A DNA stretch of 8,918 nucleotides from Dehalococcoidales bacterium (GCA_030603605.1 JAUVXN010000048.1:1-8918); one strand, 5' to 3'. Shown: positions 1-7,270, counted from the stretch's first letter. Made by a program: numbers and translations. Notes: generated by a model from the sequence alone, not told the origin.

Positions 1-677
1 TTACCCGAGGCGTCACTTTTACTGAAGCGGTCTATGACGGCGAAAAGGAAATTGAAGGCGTGGTCGCCGAGCTAGTCAAATCCCCTGGCGAAATACCTGG
101 CGTGTGGGAGAAGAACAAGCTGCCGATTATAATTGACCCGGAAGTAAAGACCATGGACATCCTCCAGCCCAACGTACTGATAGATGCCATAATGGCTAAA
201 AGGAACCTGGGTACTAAAATCACTGATGCCGCCCTGGTAATTGGACTGGGGCCAGGCTTCCAGGCGGGCAAGGATGTTCATGTGGTAGTCGAGACCAACA
301 ATAGCGAGAGTCTGGGCAAAGTAATCTTTGAAGGCGAGGCTGAGAAAGATAGCGGAATTCCCATTCCCATCATGGGTCTGACTTTCGAAAGGGTGCTGCA
401 TTCTCCCGAAGGCGGTCTATTTCTAGCTAACAAAGATATAGGTGAGGTAGTTACCGCTGGAGAAGTGGTTGCCAGGATTGGCAAGCAGGACATTAAAGCC
501 CCCATCGGTGGTGTGATTAGAGCCTTGATGAGAAGCGGGATACGAGTAGAGAAGGGGGTTAAACTGGGGGAAATAGACCCGACCGGAAATATAGAATATT
601 GCTATGCTATCAGAGCGAAGATGAGAGCAATAGCTGGGGGAGTCCTGGAGGCAATATTAACACGGTTTAATGCTTAG
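1..677 (+). CDS. yqeB: YqeB-family (EF2563-type) selenium-dependent molybdenum hydroxylase accessory protein, 5' truncated by the window edge
   Basis: The reading frame is open from base 3, so the gene begins before the window; 224 residues are present and about 40 N-terminal residues, normally including a GAGDIATG-type dinucleotide-binding loop, are missing. The visible part starts in the conserved RGVTFTEAVYDGE stretch. It continues through IIIDPEV, AKRNLGT, VIGLGPGF.AGKDVH.VVET and a C-terminal biotinyl/lipoyl-like segment (GEVVTAGEVVARIG, KAPIGGVIRALMRSG), ending in IAGGVLEAIL. This succession is typical of the YqeB/EF2563 family, which is known genomically to accompany selenium-dependent molybdenum hydroxylases; its biochemical reaction is not established. 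Two bases separate its TAG from the next gene, indicating an operon and probable translational coupling. The family call is strong; the role comes from family knowledge only. Confidence 0.9.
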   Translation, partial: TRGVTFTEAVYDGEKEIEGVVAELVKSPGEIPGVWEKNKLPIIIDPEVKTMDILQPNVLIDAIMAKRNLGTKITDAALVIGLGPGFQAGKDVHVVVETNNSESLGKVIFEGEAEKDSGIPIPIMGLTFERVLHSPEGGLFLANKDIGEVVTAGEVVARIGKQDIKAPIGGVIRALMRSGIRVEKGVKLGEIDPTGNIEYCYAIRAKMRAIAGGVLEAILTRFNA

Positions 678-679
678 TT

Positions 680-1459
680 ATGCGACTTAAGGAAGCTCTA
701 GATATTAACCCTGGTGAAGTAATAAGCCTGGTTGGTGGCGGTGGCAAAACAACCCTCATGTTTGCTTTAGCTAGAGAATTAGCTTCAAGTGGCAGTTGTG
801 TCATTACCACTACCACAACCAAGATTTTTGAGCCGTTACCGTCTCAAACCCCGCTTCTTCTTCTGGGAACAGATGAGGAAAAGATGATAAAGTCGCTTCT
901 ACAGAATATGCATAAATACAGGCATATCACGCTAGCCAGGGAGAGGTTGCATTCAGGAAAGTTAGAGGGAATTAGTCCGGACTTAGTGGGCAGGTTAGCC
1001 AGGATGAATCGGGTGTCTTACATTATTGTGGAGGCAGATGGGGCAGCGCGCAGACCTTTGAAGGCACCCGGTCCTACTGAGCCGGTAATCCCATCTAATA
1101 CATCTCTACTCATACCGATGGTGGGGGTTGAGGCTGTGGGTTGTTGCCTGACAGAAGAAAATGTCTTCAGACCTCAGATTGTCTCCGAACTGATTGGATT
1201 GCCCTTGGGTGAAGTTATCTCCGCAGAGTCTATCGCTTTTCTGATAACTCACCACCATGGTATAATTAAAGGGAGCCCTGAGTGTGCGAGAATCATTCCC
1301 TTTATCAATAAGGTGGATTTAGACAAAGGTCTAGCCAAAGCCAGGGACTTAGCCAGTAAGATTTTAGCAATGGGGCACCCCCGGGTTAAGCAAGTGGTAT
1401 TGGGGCAAGCTCAATTGACGGAACCAGTGATTGAAGTTATTTCACTGGAGGCTGGATGA
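680..1459 (+). CDS. yqeC: YqeC-family P-loop protein, putative selenium-dependent hydroxylase accessory protein
   Basis: This is a 259-residue protein with an N-terminal nucleotide-binding loop GGGGKTT (residues 19-25) after a hydrophobic beta strand. It has a TTTTTKIF segment soon after, the YqeC hallmark VEADGAARRPLKAP around residues 117-130, and a G-protein-like NKVD at 210-213. These match the YqeC family, found next to yqeB and xdhC in organisms predicted to make selenium-dependent molybdenum hydroxylases. Nucleotide binding is well supported; the substrate is unknown. The ATG lies two bases after the yqeB stop with no clear Shine-Dalgarno sequence, so translation is probably coupled to yqeB. 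The stop overlaps the next start in an ATGA. Length is normal for the family and no damage is seen. Confidence 0.88.
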   Translation: MRLKEALDINPGEVISLVGGGGKTTLMFALARELASSGSCVITTTTTKIFEPLPSQTPLLLLGTDEEKMIKSLLQNMHKYRHITLARERLHSGKLEGISPDLVGRLARMNRVSYIIVEADGAARRPLKAPGPTEPVIPSNTSLLIPMVGVEAVGCCLTEENVFRPQIVSELIGLPLGEVISAESIAFLITHHHGIIKGSPECARIIPFINKVDLDKGLAKARDLASKILAMGHPRVKQVVLGQAQLTEPVIEVISLEAG

Positions 1460-2238
1460 CCGATATCTACCAAGAAATCGTTAGAATTAAGAGCGAAGGA
1501 GAAGAGGCGGCACTGGTGACTGTGGTCTCTGCTACCGGCTCTACTCCCAGAGAGGAGGGTGCCAAGATGCTGGTCAGAGGTGATGGCAGCATAATAGGCA
1601 CTATTGGTGGGGGGAGAATAGAAGCACAAGCCATAAAGGAAGCCCTGGAGACAATAATGAAGGGTAGGCCACAGCGACTAAGTTTTAGTTTAAAAGAGGG
1701 GGGGGAGTTGGGGATGCTATGCGGTGGGGACACCGAAGTATTTATTGAACCAATACTGTCGGTGCCCACTATGTATATCTTTGGTGGTGGTCATATCGCT
1801 CTTACTCTGGTTAGAATTGGTAAGCTGTTAGGCTTCAAAATCGTGGTAATTGACGACCGTCCCGAATATGCTAACGCTCAGAGGTTTCCTGAGGCAGAGC
1901 TGGCACTAGTTGAAGACTTTGCTAAAGCTTTCCAAAAACTGAAAGTAGATGAATCGAGCTACATAGTGGTTGTTACCCATGACCATAAGGGCGATGAAAC
2001 TGTGCTAGAAGGAGCGCTGGCTACAAAGGCAAAGTATATTGGTATGATAGGCAGCAAGACGAAGAATCAGACTATATTCTCTCACTTATTGTCCAAAGGG
2101 ATATCGCAGGAGCAGTTAGACAGGGTTCATGCTCCTATTGGCCTGAATATATGCGCTCTAACTCCGGAAGAGATAGCTATAAGCATCGTAGCTGAGATAA
2201 TAAAAGTTAGACGGTCTCCACTCCTTGGTAGCCGGTAG
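1456..2238 (+). CDS. xdhC: XdhC/CoxI-family molybdenum hydroxylase maturation protein
   Basis: The protein has 260 residues in two parts. The N-terminal XdhC/CoxI domain carries SATGSTPREEGAKMLV (residues 25-40), a GTIGGGRIE loop (48-56) and MLCGGDTEVFIEP (87-99), whose Cys-Gly-Gly is the family signature. A C-terminal Rossmann domain begins with IFGGGHIA (108-115), followed by VVIDDRPEYAN and, later, THDHKGDE and YIGMIGSKTK. XdhC proteins bind the molybdenum cofactor, and in studied cases help insert its sulfurated form into xanthine dehydrogenase-like enzymes. With YqeB and YqeC beside it, the client here is probably a selenium-dependent hydroxylase outside the window. The ATG overlaps the yqeC stop by four bases and has GGAGG at 1447-1451. 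A run of eight G at 1698-1705 sits in the gene but the frame is intact through it. Confidence 0.9.
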   Translation: MTDIYQEIVRIKSEGEEAALVTVVSATGSTPREEGAKMLVRGDGSIIGTIGGGRIEAQAIKEALETIMKGRPQRLSFSLKEGGELGMLCGGDTEVFIEPILSVPTMYIFGGGHIALTLVRIGKLLGFKIVVIDDRPEYANAQRFPEAELALVEDFAKAFQKLKVDESSYIVVVTHDHKGDETVLEGALATKAKYIGMIGSKTKNQTIFSHLLSKGISQEQLDRVHAPIGLNICALTPEEIAISIVAEIIKVRRSPLLGSR

Positions 2239-2364
2239 AATGGCGGTGTGCGGTCATTTCCGAGATGCGGCTCCAAATTCATCCAGCATGTCGGAGAAGA
2301 GAGTCGGAGTTTTACCTTTCGCGCACCACGGTTGAAGGAGAGGGGAATAAAGGGGGTGAGGTAG
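2239..2364 (+). other. Intergenic gap with purine-rich 3' half
   Basis: No convincing gene, hairpin terminator or promoter was found in these 126 bases. The left half carries a short direct repeat, GTCGGAG, at 2290-2296 and 2303-2309. The right half, from about 2331, is almost entirely purine (AAGGAGAGGGGAATAAAGGG and onward) and supplies the only candidate Shine-Dalgarno sequences for hisI. The plus-strand frame of hisI is closed by TAG at 2362-2364, so hisI cannot extend into this gap. A dispersed intergenic repeat is possible but cannot be shown from one copy. Confidence 0.5.
2351..2361 (+). promoter_or_regulatory. Candidate hisI ribosome binding site
   Basis: AGGGGG at 2351-2356 lies eight bases before an ATA codon at 2365; GAGG at 2358-2361 lies three bases before it. 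The first spacing is acceptable and the second rather short. The site matters because it is the only support for an AUA start at 2365, where the conserved HisI N-terminus begins. Confidence 0.4.
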
Positions 2365-2712
2365 ATAAACAATCTAAAATTTAACGAAAAAGGACTTATT
2401 CCAGCCATAGCCCAAGATGACGATACCGGCGAGGTACTGATGCTGGGCTATATGAATGAGGAAGCACTGCGCCGAACTTTATCTAGTGGTGAAGTCTGGT
2501 TTTACAGTCGCAGTCGGCAGGAACTGTGGCACAAAGGGGAAACCTCGGGCAATCGCATCCTGGTGCGCTCAGTATGGAAGGATTGCGATAGTGATACTAT
2601 TCTGGTTAAGGCGCAACCTACCGGTCCGGTATGCCACACTGGTAATAAGACCTGCTTCTTTCAACAGCTAAGCAAGCCGGATATAGAGACAGGTCATCAG
2701 GAGGAAGACTGA
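2365..2712 (+). CDS. hisI: Phosphoribosyl-AMP cyclohydrolase (HisI), apparent non-canonical ATA start
   Basis: HisI opens the adenine ring of phosphoribosyl-AMP, the third step of histidine synthesis, in the cytoplasm. The protein shows the family core: [26 protein letters not shown], then [18 protein letters not shown], then the metal-binding DCDSDT and the two cysteines of [10 protein letters not shown]. There is no fused HisE domain. The first ATG in frame, at 2440, would start inside MLGYMNEEA and remove about 25 conserved residues. Upstream the frame contains no ATG, GTG or TTG before a TAG at 2362. The codons from 2365 read [10 protein letters not shown], the usual HisI beginning if the ATA acts as start, giving 115 residues. 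Alternatives are ATT at 2398, a point mutation, or a sequence error. No other his genes are visible. Its end overlaps the convergent DUF1385 gene. Confidence 0.85.
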   Translation: MNNLKFNEKGLIPAIAQDDDTGEVLMLGYMNEEALRRTLSSGEVWFYSRSRQELWHKGETSGNRILVRSVWKDCDSDTILVKAQPTGPVCHTGNKTCFFQQLSKPDIETGHQEED

Positions 2713-3590
2713 GCCGCTTCTTCAAGCTGGTCAATCTCTACCACCTTCTTTATTGCCGATAAGGCAACCTCTATCTGACTATCATCAGGTTCTTTGGTAG
2801 TCAATGCTTGTAGCCACAACCCGGGAGCCAGGACTGTCCTGACCAGTGCGTTTTTGATATGATTGGCGCCAAAGTAAATGACCTCATAGCCAAGGGCGGC
2901 AATGACCGGGATGAGAAGAATTCGCGACAGCACCATCAGCCAGAGCGAGGGTCGCCCAACAAAAGAAAAAACCACGATGGCAATAATCAGCACCACAAAC
3001 AGAAAGCTGGTGCCGCAACGCACATGAGCCGTATCATATTTTCTGACGGCTTCCACCTCCATTGGCACACCATCCTCATAGGCATTTACCACTTTGTGCT
3101 CGGCACCGTGATAGGTAAATACCCGCTTGATGTCAGGTATCAGTCCGACTAGCTTGAGGTAGGCGATAAAAATAATTATCCGGATAAGACCCTCAATGAG
3201 ATGAAATACCAGGGAGGAATGAATATAGGGATTAATTAGCCTGGTGAGGAAAAGGGGGGCGATGACGAACAGGACAATAGCCAGGACCAGGGCTACGCCA
3301 ATCATAACCCAGGCTGTTTTCCCTGAAATCTCCTCCTCCTCTTCCTCCAGAGACACATTAGCCGAGTAGAGCAGGCTTTTAATGCCCAGTACCATGGCTT
3401 CGATTAGGACGATGATGCCTCGTGTTAAGGGGGTTCTCTTCATCCAGCCGGTATAGATGGGTGACAGCGGCTGGACTTTCATAGTCATCTCACCGTTAGG
3501 ACGACGCACAGCCGTTACTATGGCTTTTCGCCCTCGTATCATTACCCCCTCAATAACCGCCTGCCCACCATAATAAAATCTCTTGCCCAT
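2697..3590 (-). CDS. DUF1385 (YqhQ-type) integral membrane protein
   Basis: The 297-residue protein begins with the family signature [13 protein letters not shown] (residues 8-20). A central [13 protein letters not shown] (160-172) and RCGTSF (191-196) are further conserved landmarks. Membrane segments are likely near residues 57-76, 93-118, 127-150, 193-212 and 216-240, with a Glu-rich stretch (82-87) between the first two; the C-terminal 45 residues are soluble and end in an acidic/serine tail. The DUF1385 family has no established function that I can state with confidence, though His and Glu in the central motif could bind metal. It is often found beside rpmE, as here. The ATG has GAGG four bases upstream. 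An intrinsic terminator separates it from rpmE, so it depends on read-through or on an unseen promoter. Confidence 0.88.
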   Translation of the reverse strand: MGKRFYYGGQAVIEGVMIRGRKAIVTAVRRPNGEMTMKVQPLSPIYTGWMKRTPLTRGIIVLIEAMVLGIKSLLYSANVSLEEEEEEISGKTAWVMIGVALVLAIVLFVIAPLFLTRLINPYIHSSLVFHLIEGLIRIIIFIAYLKLVGLIPDIKRVFTYHGAEHKVVNAYEDGVPMEVEAVRKYDTAHVRCGTSFLFVVLIIAIVVFSFVGRPSLWLMVLSRILLIPVIAALGYEVIYFGANHIKNALVRTVLAPGLWLQALTTKEPDDSQIEVALSAIKKVVEIDQLEEAAQSSS

Positions 3591-3604
3591 AACACCTCTT
3601 AATA

Positions 3605-3640
3605 ATAAAGAAAAAGGAGCGGTTTAATCATCCCGCTCCT
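3605..3640 (-). terminator. Intrinsic terminator after rpmE
   Basis: On the minus strand AGGAGCGG (3640-3633) pairs perfectly with CCGCTCCT (3622-3615) across a ten-base loop, followed at once by a T-rich tract (TTTTTCTTT). The stem has 8 base pairs, five of them G-C in a row-rich core. It lies 20 bases past the rpmE stop and just before the DUF1385 ribosome binding site, so it should end most ribosomal-protein transcripts and lower DUF1385 expression. Confidence 0.85.
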
Positions 3641-3659
3641 GCCTTCCCAGGATGTTTGT

Positions 3660-3866
3660 TTAATCCTTTACCTTGTAACGCTTTTTAAACCGCTCCACCC
3701 GCCCGGTAGTATCCATCATCCGGCGTTCCCCGGTGAAAAATGGGTGGCACTTACTGCACAGCTCAACCTTCAGCAATTTACTGGTAGAGCCGGTGGTAAA
3801 AGTATTGCCGCAGGAGCAAACTACTTGGGCATCGGTGTAATACTTGGGGTGAATCTTATCTTTCAT
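3660..3866 (-). CDS. rpmE: 50S ribosomal protein L31 (bL31, zinc-binding type)
   Basis: A 68-residue protein with the bL31 pattern: KDKIHPKYY at the start, CSCGNTF with C17 and C19, [12 protein letters not shown] with C37 and C40, and a basic tail VERFKKRYK. The four cysteines mark the zinc-binding (C+) form. Length is normal. It starts five bases after the rpmA stop with no recognisable Shine-Dalgarno sequence, so translation is probably coupled to rpmA. An intrinsic terminator follows, marking it as the last main gene of the rplU-rpmA-rpmE transcript. Confidence 0.96.
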   Translation of the reverse strand: MKDKIHPKYYTDAQVVCSCGNTFTTGSTSKLLKVELCSKCHPFFTGERRMMDTTGRVERFKKRYKVKD

Positions 3867-3871
3867 GCTAT

Positions 3872-4126
3872 TTAGCTGGCGTAAACGCTAACCTTCCTCC
3901 GGTCATTGCTGGCTGGCTCAAATTTAACGATGCCGTCGATAAGGGCAAAGAGGGTATAATCCCTGCCGGTGCCTACATTGTTGCCGGGGTGAATACGTGT
4001 GCCTCGCTGCCGTACCAGAATAGTCCCCGCTTTTACCTCTTGCCCGGCATATCTCTTCACCCCGAGCCGCTTGGATTGACTATCACGACCTAAACGGCTG
4101 GAGCCGCCTCCCTTTTTATGTGCCAC
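3872..4126 (-). CDS. rpmA: 50S ribosomal protein L27 (bL27)
   Basis: An 84-residue protein with the standard bL27 sequence: [20 protein letters not shown], then [34 protein letters not shown] and a basic C-terminus. The N-terminal arm reaching the peptidyl transferase centre is intact and needs no proteolytic trimming. The start is GTG at 4126, with GAGGTGG six bases upstream inside the end of rplU; the two genes overlap by 11 bases, which suggests coupled translation. It is followed closely by rpmE. Confidence 0.97.
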   Translation of the reverse strand: MAHKKGGGSSRLGRDSQSKRLGVKRYAGQEVKAGTILVRQRGTRIHPGNNVGTGRDYTLFALIDGIVKFEPASNDRRKVSVYAS

Positions 4127-4499
4127 TTGTTACCACCTCTTTTTTACGCCGGCGAGGCTTTCTGGTCGGTTCGCTTGGTGCTGTCTCCGGCGTAACTATC
4201 TTGTCAATAACCAGTCTGGTATAAAACTGGCGGTGCCCTGTCTTCTTCTGGTAGCGCACCTTGGGCTTATACTTAAAAACAATGATTTTCTTGCCTTTGC
4301 CCTCTCCCTGCGAGGTAGCAATTACTTTTGCTCCGTCAACCGTGGGCTTGCCTACCGTTACCTTATCGCCCTCAGCGATAAGCAATACTTTGTCCAGCTC
4401 GACAGTATTGCCCTCGGTCACATCTAGGCGTTCCACATCTATAATCTCACCGGGAGTTACTTTATACTGTTTGCCGCCAGTTTCAATAATAGCGTAAAT
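4116..4499 (-). CDS. rplU: 50S ribosomal protein L21 (bL21), apparent AUU start
   Basis: The frame reads [17 protein letters not shown], then [21 protein letters not shown] and, near the end of the core, [18 protein letters not shown], which is plain bL21. The first GTG in frame (4436) would drop the conserved first 21 residues. Reading upstream, the only fitting start is ATT at 4499-4497, directly before the TAC of the expected M-Y-A-I-I beginning, with AGGAGG six bases upstream. A consensus promoter sits so close (predicted transcript start near 4515) that no farther start is available. The product is 127 residues, with about 20 extra basic residues at the C-terminus beyond the core. It heads the rplU-rpmA-rpmE operon. 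Identity is very secure; the AUU start is strongly inferred, barring a base error. Confidence 0.95.
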   Translation of the reverse strand: MYAIIETGGKQYKVTPGEIIDVERLDVTEGNTVELDKVLLIAEGDKVTVGKPTVDGAKVIATSQGEGKGKKIIVFKYKPKVRYQKKTGHRQFYTRLVIDKIVTPETAPSEPTRKPRRRKKEVVTSGT

Positions 4500-4505
4500 T
4501 TTTAG

Positions 4506-4511
4506 CCTCCT
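4506..4511 (-). promoter_or_regulatory. rplU ribosome binding site fixing the ATT start
   Basis: AGGAGG on the minus strand, six bases before the ATT at 4499. It is the best Shine-Dalgarno match near rplU, and no ATG, GTG or TTG lies at a usable distance in the rplU frame. Confidence 0.85.
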
Positions 4512-4521
4512 AAACCGAATG

Positions 4522-4551
4522 ATTATACCAATTGCGATAGCTAGGTGTCAA
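4522..4551 (-). promoter_or_regulatory. Consensus sigma-70-type promoter of rplU-rpmA-rpmE
   Basis: On the minus strand a perfect TTGACA (4551-4546) is followed after 18 bases by a perfect TATAAT (4527-4522). Transcription would start near 4515, leaving a leader of about 16 bases before rplU. The -35 box contains the coaE stop codon TGA (4550-4548), so the ribosomal operon has its own strong promoter at the end of coaE. Confidence 0.85.
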
Positions 4552-5147
4552 ATGTTAGATTGAAGCTCCTCCCAGAGTTCCTTTACCTTTACTTTTAGCT
4601 CACCAAGGTCACAATCAGTATCTATGACCACATCGGCGTGCTTTACCCGTTTTTCAGTGGGCAGCTGGGAGCGGATGCGAGCCAGTGATTCCTTTTCGGA
4701 TAACCCAGTTCTTTCCCTGAGTCTCTTGAGCACGGTAGCTTCAGAGGCGGTAGTAACCCATACCTCATCTACCAGGGAAGTCCAGTCGGCTTCCAGTAGA
4801 AGGGGCGCTTCAAGCACGACGATGCCTGCTCCCTGTCGCCGGTATTCATCAAGTCGAGTCTTTACCGAATCGTACATCCGGGGGTGCATTATCTGGTTCA
4901 GACGGGCTCGAGCCTCAGAGTTGCTGAATACTATTTCCCCCAGTTTTTCACGGTCAATTGCACCATTAGCGGTGATAATCTGCTTGCCAAAAGCAGCTAC
5001 TACTTCACGCCATGCCTCGCTATCAGGCTTGAAGACCTCATGACCTACCTTGTCGGCATCAATAATGACAGCACCCAGTTTTGCCAGGAACTGCGATACC
5101 GTGCTCTTGCCACTACTAATACCGCCAGTAAGACCGATAACTTTCAT
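4548..5147 (-). CDS. coaE: Dephospho-CoA kinase
   Basis: CoaE phosphorylates the 3'-hydroxyl of dephospho-CoA with ATP, the last step of coenzyme A synthesis, in the cytoplasm. The 199-residue protein starts MKVIGLTGGISSGKS, with the Walker A loop at residues 8-15. It then shows VIIDADKVGHEV (substrate-binding Asp), LNQIMHPRMY, VVLEAPLLLEA and an RIRSQLPTEKRVKHADVVIDT region containing the conserved Q/E-KR and ADVVI.T elements. Length is normal. The ATG at 5147 lacks a strong Shine-Dalgarno sequence. It follows acs by 79 bases on the same strand; both genes concern CoA, but the gap contains a possible promoter, so shared transcription is uncertain. Confidence 0.95.
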   Translation of the reverse strand: MKVIGLTGGISSGKSTVSQFLAKLGAVIIDADKVGHEVFKPDSEAWREVVAAFGKQIITANGAIDREKLGEIVFSNSEARARLNQIMHPRMYDSVKTRLDEYRRQGAGIVVLEAPLLLEADWTSLVDEVWVTTASEATVLKRLRERTGLSEKESLARIRSQLPTEKRVKHADVVIDTDCDLGELKVKVKELWEELQSNI

Positions 5148-5161
5148 TGTTTGCTGTCTTC

Positions 5162-5190
5162 AGTCTAACCAGTCGTAGCCAGACAGTCAA
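5162..5190 (-). promoter_or_regulatory. Possible coaE promoter
   Basis: On the minus strand TTGACT (5190-5185, five of six consensus bases) is separated by 17 bases from TAGACT (5167-5162, four of six). The predicted transcript start would lie only a few bases before the coaE ATG, giving a nearly leaderless message, consistent with the weak ribosome binding site there. This rests on motif matching alone. Confidence 0.35.
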
Positions 5191-5226
5191 GAAATAAGAT
5201 TGAGATTGTTTGTTGGACGCCGGGGT

Positions 5227-7179
5227 TTACCGACGCCCTTCTATCAGAATTACGATTACCGACGGGTCAGCCAGGGTGCTGATATCCCCCAAATTATGAA
5301 TATCGCCAGCGGCAATCTTGGCCAGTATCCTCCGCATTATTTTGCCGCTCCTTGTCTTGGGCAGACCATCAGCGAACTGGATTTTATCTGGCGTAGCTAT
5401 AGGTCCTATCTGCTTACGGACATGGGCTTTCAGCTCTGCCTCCAGGGCTTCACTCTGCTCTACGTCAGCTTTTAAAGTGACATAGGCATAGATGCCTTGC
5501 CCTTTGACTTCATGGGGCATACCAACAACGGCGGCTTCAGCCACTTTCTCATGAGACACCAGAGCACTTTCAACCTCAGCGGTCCCAAGGCGGTGACCTG
5601 ATACATTGATAACATCATCTATTCGCCCCGTCAGCCAGTAGTAACCGTCCTCATCTACCCTGGCACCATCTCCAGCGGTGTATACACCAGGGAACCGGAC
5701 AAAGTAGGTAGTTTTAAATCTTTCCGGGTCGCCATATACGCTGCGCATCAAACCGGGCCAGGGTCTCTTGATTACCAGGTAGCCACCTTCGTTTACACCG
5801 GCAACGGAGCCATCGTCCGTGAATACCTCCGGCTCAATACCGGGGAACGGTAATGTAGCCGAGCCTGGTTTAAGCGGGGTTGCTCCTGGAAAAGGGGTAA
5901 TTAAAATGCCGCCGGTCTCTGTCTGCCACCATGTGTCCACGACCGGGCACTTGCCCTTACCGATGACATTGTAGTACCACAGCCACACGTCAGGGTTAAT
6001 TGGTTCACCAACTGAACCCAGAATGCGCAGCGAGGTTAAGTCGTGCTTGTTTGGCCACTCGTCTCCTTCCCTCATTAAAGCTCGAATGGCAGTAGGCGCA
6101 GTATAGAAGACATTGACCCGATACTTTTCCACAATGTCCCAGAATCTATCGGGATGGGGATAGTTTGGGACTCCCTCAAACATCAGGCTGGTGGCGCCAA
6201 AGGCTAACGGACCATATACGATATAGCTGTGCCCGGTGACCCAGCCAATATCAGCGGTGCACCAGAAAGAATCTTCCTCCTTGATATCAAATATCCACTT
6301 AAACGTTTGGTAGGTAAACAGCAGATAACCCGCTTGGGTGTGAAGAACTCCCTTTGGTTTTCCTGTGCTGCCGCTGGTGTACAGAATAAAGAGAGGGTCC
6401 TCGGAGTCCATTACCTCGGGCTCACAATATGGCTTGATATCTTCAGCAACCATTTCATTATCCCACCAGTAGTCGCGACCTGGCTGCATATTTATCCCAA
6501 TCCCGGCTCTCTTGACTACAATCGCATTCTTCACATCAGGACATGCCTTAAGAGCGTCATCAGCATTATCCTTACTCCTGATAACCCGGCCACCACGGTA
6601 GTAGCCATCGCTGCAAATAAGCAGTTTAGTGCCGCAGTCCAGCATTCTGTCCCTTAATGCCTCGGCACTGAAACCGCCGAAAACAACGCTGTGAATAGCA
6701 CCAATTCTGGCACAGGCTAGCATAGCAATCGGCAGCTCAAGGGTCATGGGCAAATAGATGGAAACACGGTCACCCTTCCTGATGCCGTGTTTCTTAAGTA
6801 CATTGGCGAATTTACATACCTGGTAATGCAGTTCTTGGTAGGTCAGTGTCTTGCTATCACCGATGTCTCCTTCCCAGACTAAAGCCGCTTTATTTTTCCG
6901 CCATGTTTTAAGATGTCGGTCCAGACAGTTGTAACAGACATTAAGTTTACCACCGACAAACCACTGGTGCTTGGCTTCCTTGAAGTCTTCCACCAGTACC
7001 TTGTCCCACTTCTTATACCAGTCCAGTTGCTCCGCTAACTCCGCCCAGAATTCCTCAGGGTTATCGACGGATGCCCGATAAATTTTCCTGTATTCATCCA
7101 AGCTCTTGATATATGCTTTTTTACTGAGCTCTTCCGGGGGAAGGAGAACTTCTTTCCCTCCTTGCGTAGCTGATTCCAT
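5227..7179 (-). CDS. acs: Acetyl-CoA synthetase (AMP-forming)
   Basis: Acs turns acetate, ATP and CoA into acetyl-CoA through an acetyl-adenylate. The 650-residue protein has the full ANL-enzyme set: the P-loop-like [10 protein letters not shown] (residues 268-277), WWQTETGG (417-424), the hinge-region [13 protein letters not shown] (518-530) and [11 protein letters not shown], whose Lys613 is the position reversibly acetylated in studied Acs enzymes. Length is normal for Acs. An open frame extends seven codons upstream from a TTG, but the ATG at 7179 has AGGAGG six bases before it and is preferred. Directly upstream lies a stand-alone Crp-type ligand-binding domain. No clear promoter was seen in the 91-base gap between them. 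In an anaerobe it could assimilate acetate, or recycle it from fermentation. Confidence 0.97.
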   Translation of the reverse strand: MESATQGGKEVLLPPEELSKKAYIKSLDEYRKIYRASVDNPEEFWAELAEQLDWYKKWDKVLVEDFKEAKHQWFVGGKLNVCYNCLDRHLKTWRKNKAALVWEGDIGDSKTLTYQELHYQVCKFANVLKKHGIRKGDRVSIYLPMTLELPIAMLACARIGAIHSVVFGGFSAEALRDRMLDCGTKLLICSDGYYRGGRVIRSKDNADDALKACPDVKNAIVVKRAGIGINMQPGRDYWWDNEMVAEDIKPYCEPEVMDSEDPLFILYTSGSTGKPKGVLHTQAGYLLFTYQTFKWIFDIKEEDSFWCTADIGWVTGHSYIVYGPLAFGATSLMFEGVPNYPHPDRFWDIVEKYRVNVFYTAPTAIRALMREGDEWPNKHDLTSLRILGSVGEPINPDVWLWYYNVIGKGKCPVVDTWWQTETGGILITPFPGATPLKPGSATLPFPGIEPEVFTDDGSVAGVNEGGYLVIKRPWPGLMRSVYGDPERFKTTYFVRFPGVYTAGDGARVDEDGYYWLTGRIDDVINVSGHRLGTAEVESALVSHEKVAEAAVVGMPHEVKGQGIYAYVTLKADVEQSEALEAELKAHVRKQIGPIATPDKIQFADGLPKTRSGKIMRRILAKIAAGDIHNLGDISTLADPSVIVILIEGRR

Positions 7180-7185
7180 GATTAA

Positions 7186-7191
7186 CCTCCT
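7186..7191 (-). promoter_or_regulatory. acs ribosome binding site
   Basis: AGGAGG on the minus strand, six bases before the ATG at 7179. It decides against the longer open frame that begins with a TTG at 7200, because this site lies inside that extension. Confidence 0.85.
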
Positions 7192-7270
7192 TGCGAACAA
7201 CTATATATCTTTCTCCATTGCACATTTTGACTTAACTGTCGTTGAAGGGCGATTGAGTGCCATATGGAGT

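Noticed and set aside
1698..1705. Run of eight G in xdhC as a phase-variation tract
   Set aside because: The frame is intact through it and the gene is a housekeeping-type maturation factor; one short run is weak evidence for switching.
2290..2309. Direct repeat GTCGGAG as a regulator site
   Set aside because: Seven bases repeated once within 20 bases is easily chance, and no matching promoter was seen.
2127..2408. 93-codon minus-strand open frame across the hisI upstream gap
   Set aside because: It spans the end of xdhC and non-coding purine-rich DNA, has no family motif and no good ribosome binding site.
2440..2712. hisI starting at the first ATG
   Set aside because: That start lies in the middle of a conserved strand and drops about 25 residues that match the HisI family; it also has no Shine-Dalgarno sequence at proper distance.
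4116..4436. rplU starting at GTG 4436
   Set aside because: It removes the conserved L21 N-terminus encoded by the 21 codons just upstream, and the good AGGAGG site is far from this GTG.
7180..7200. Seven-codon N-terminal extension of acs from TTG 7200
   Set aside because: The extension contains the AGGAGG that serves the ATG at 7179.
7200..7270. Promoter for acs based on TATATA near 7202
   Set aside because: No -35-like sequence lies at 16-18 bases from it, so it was not annotated.
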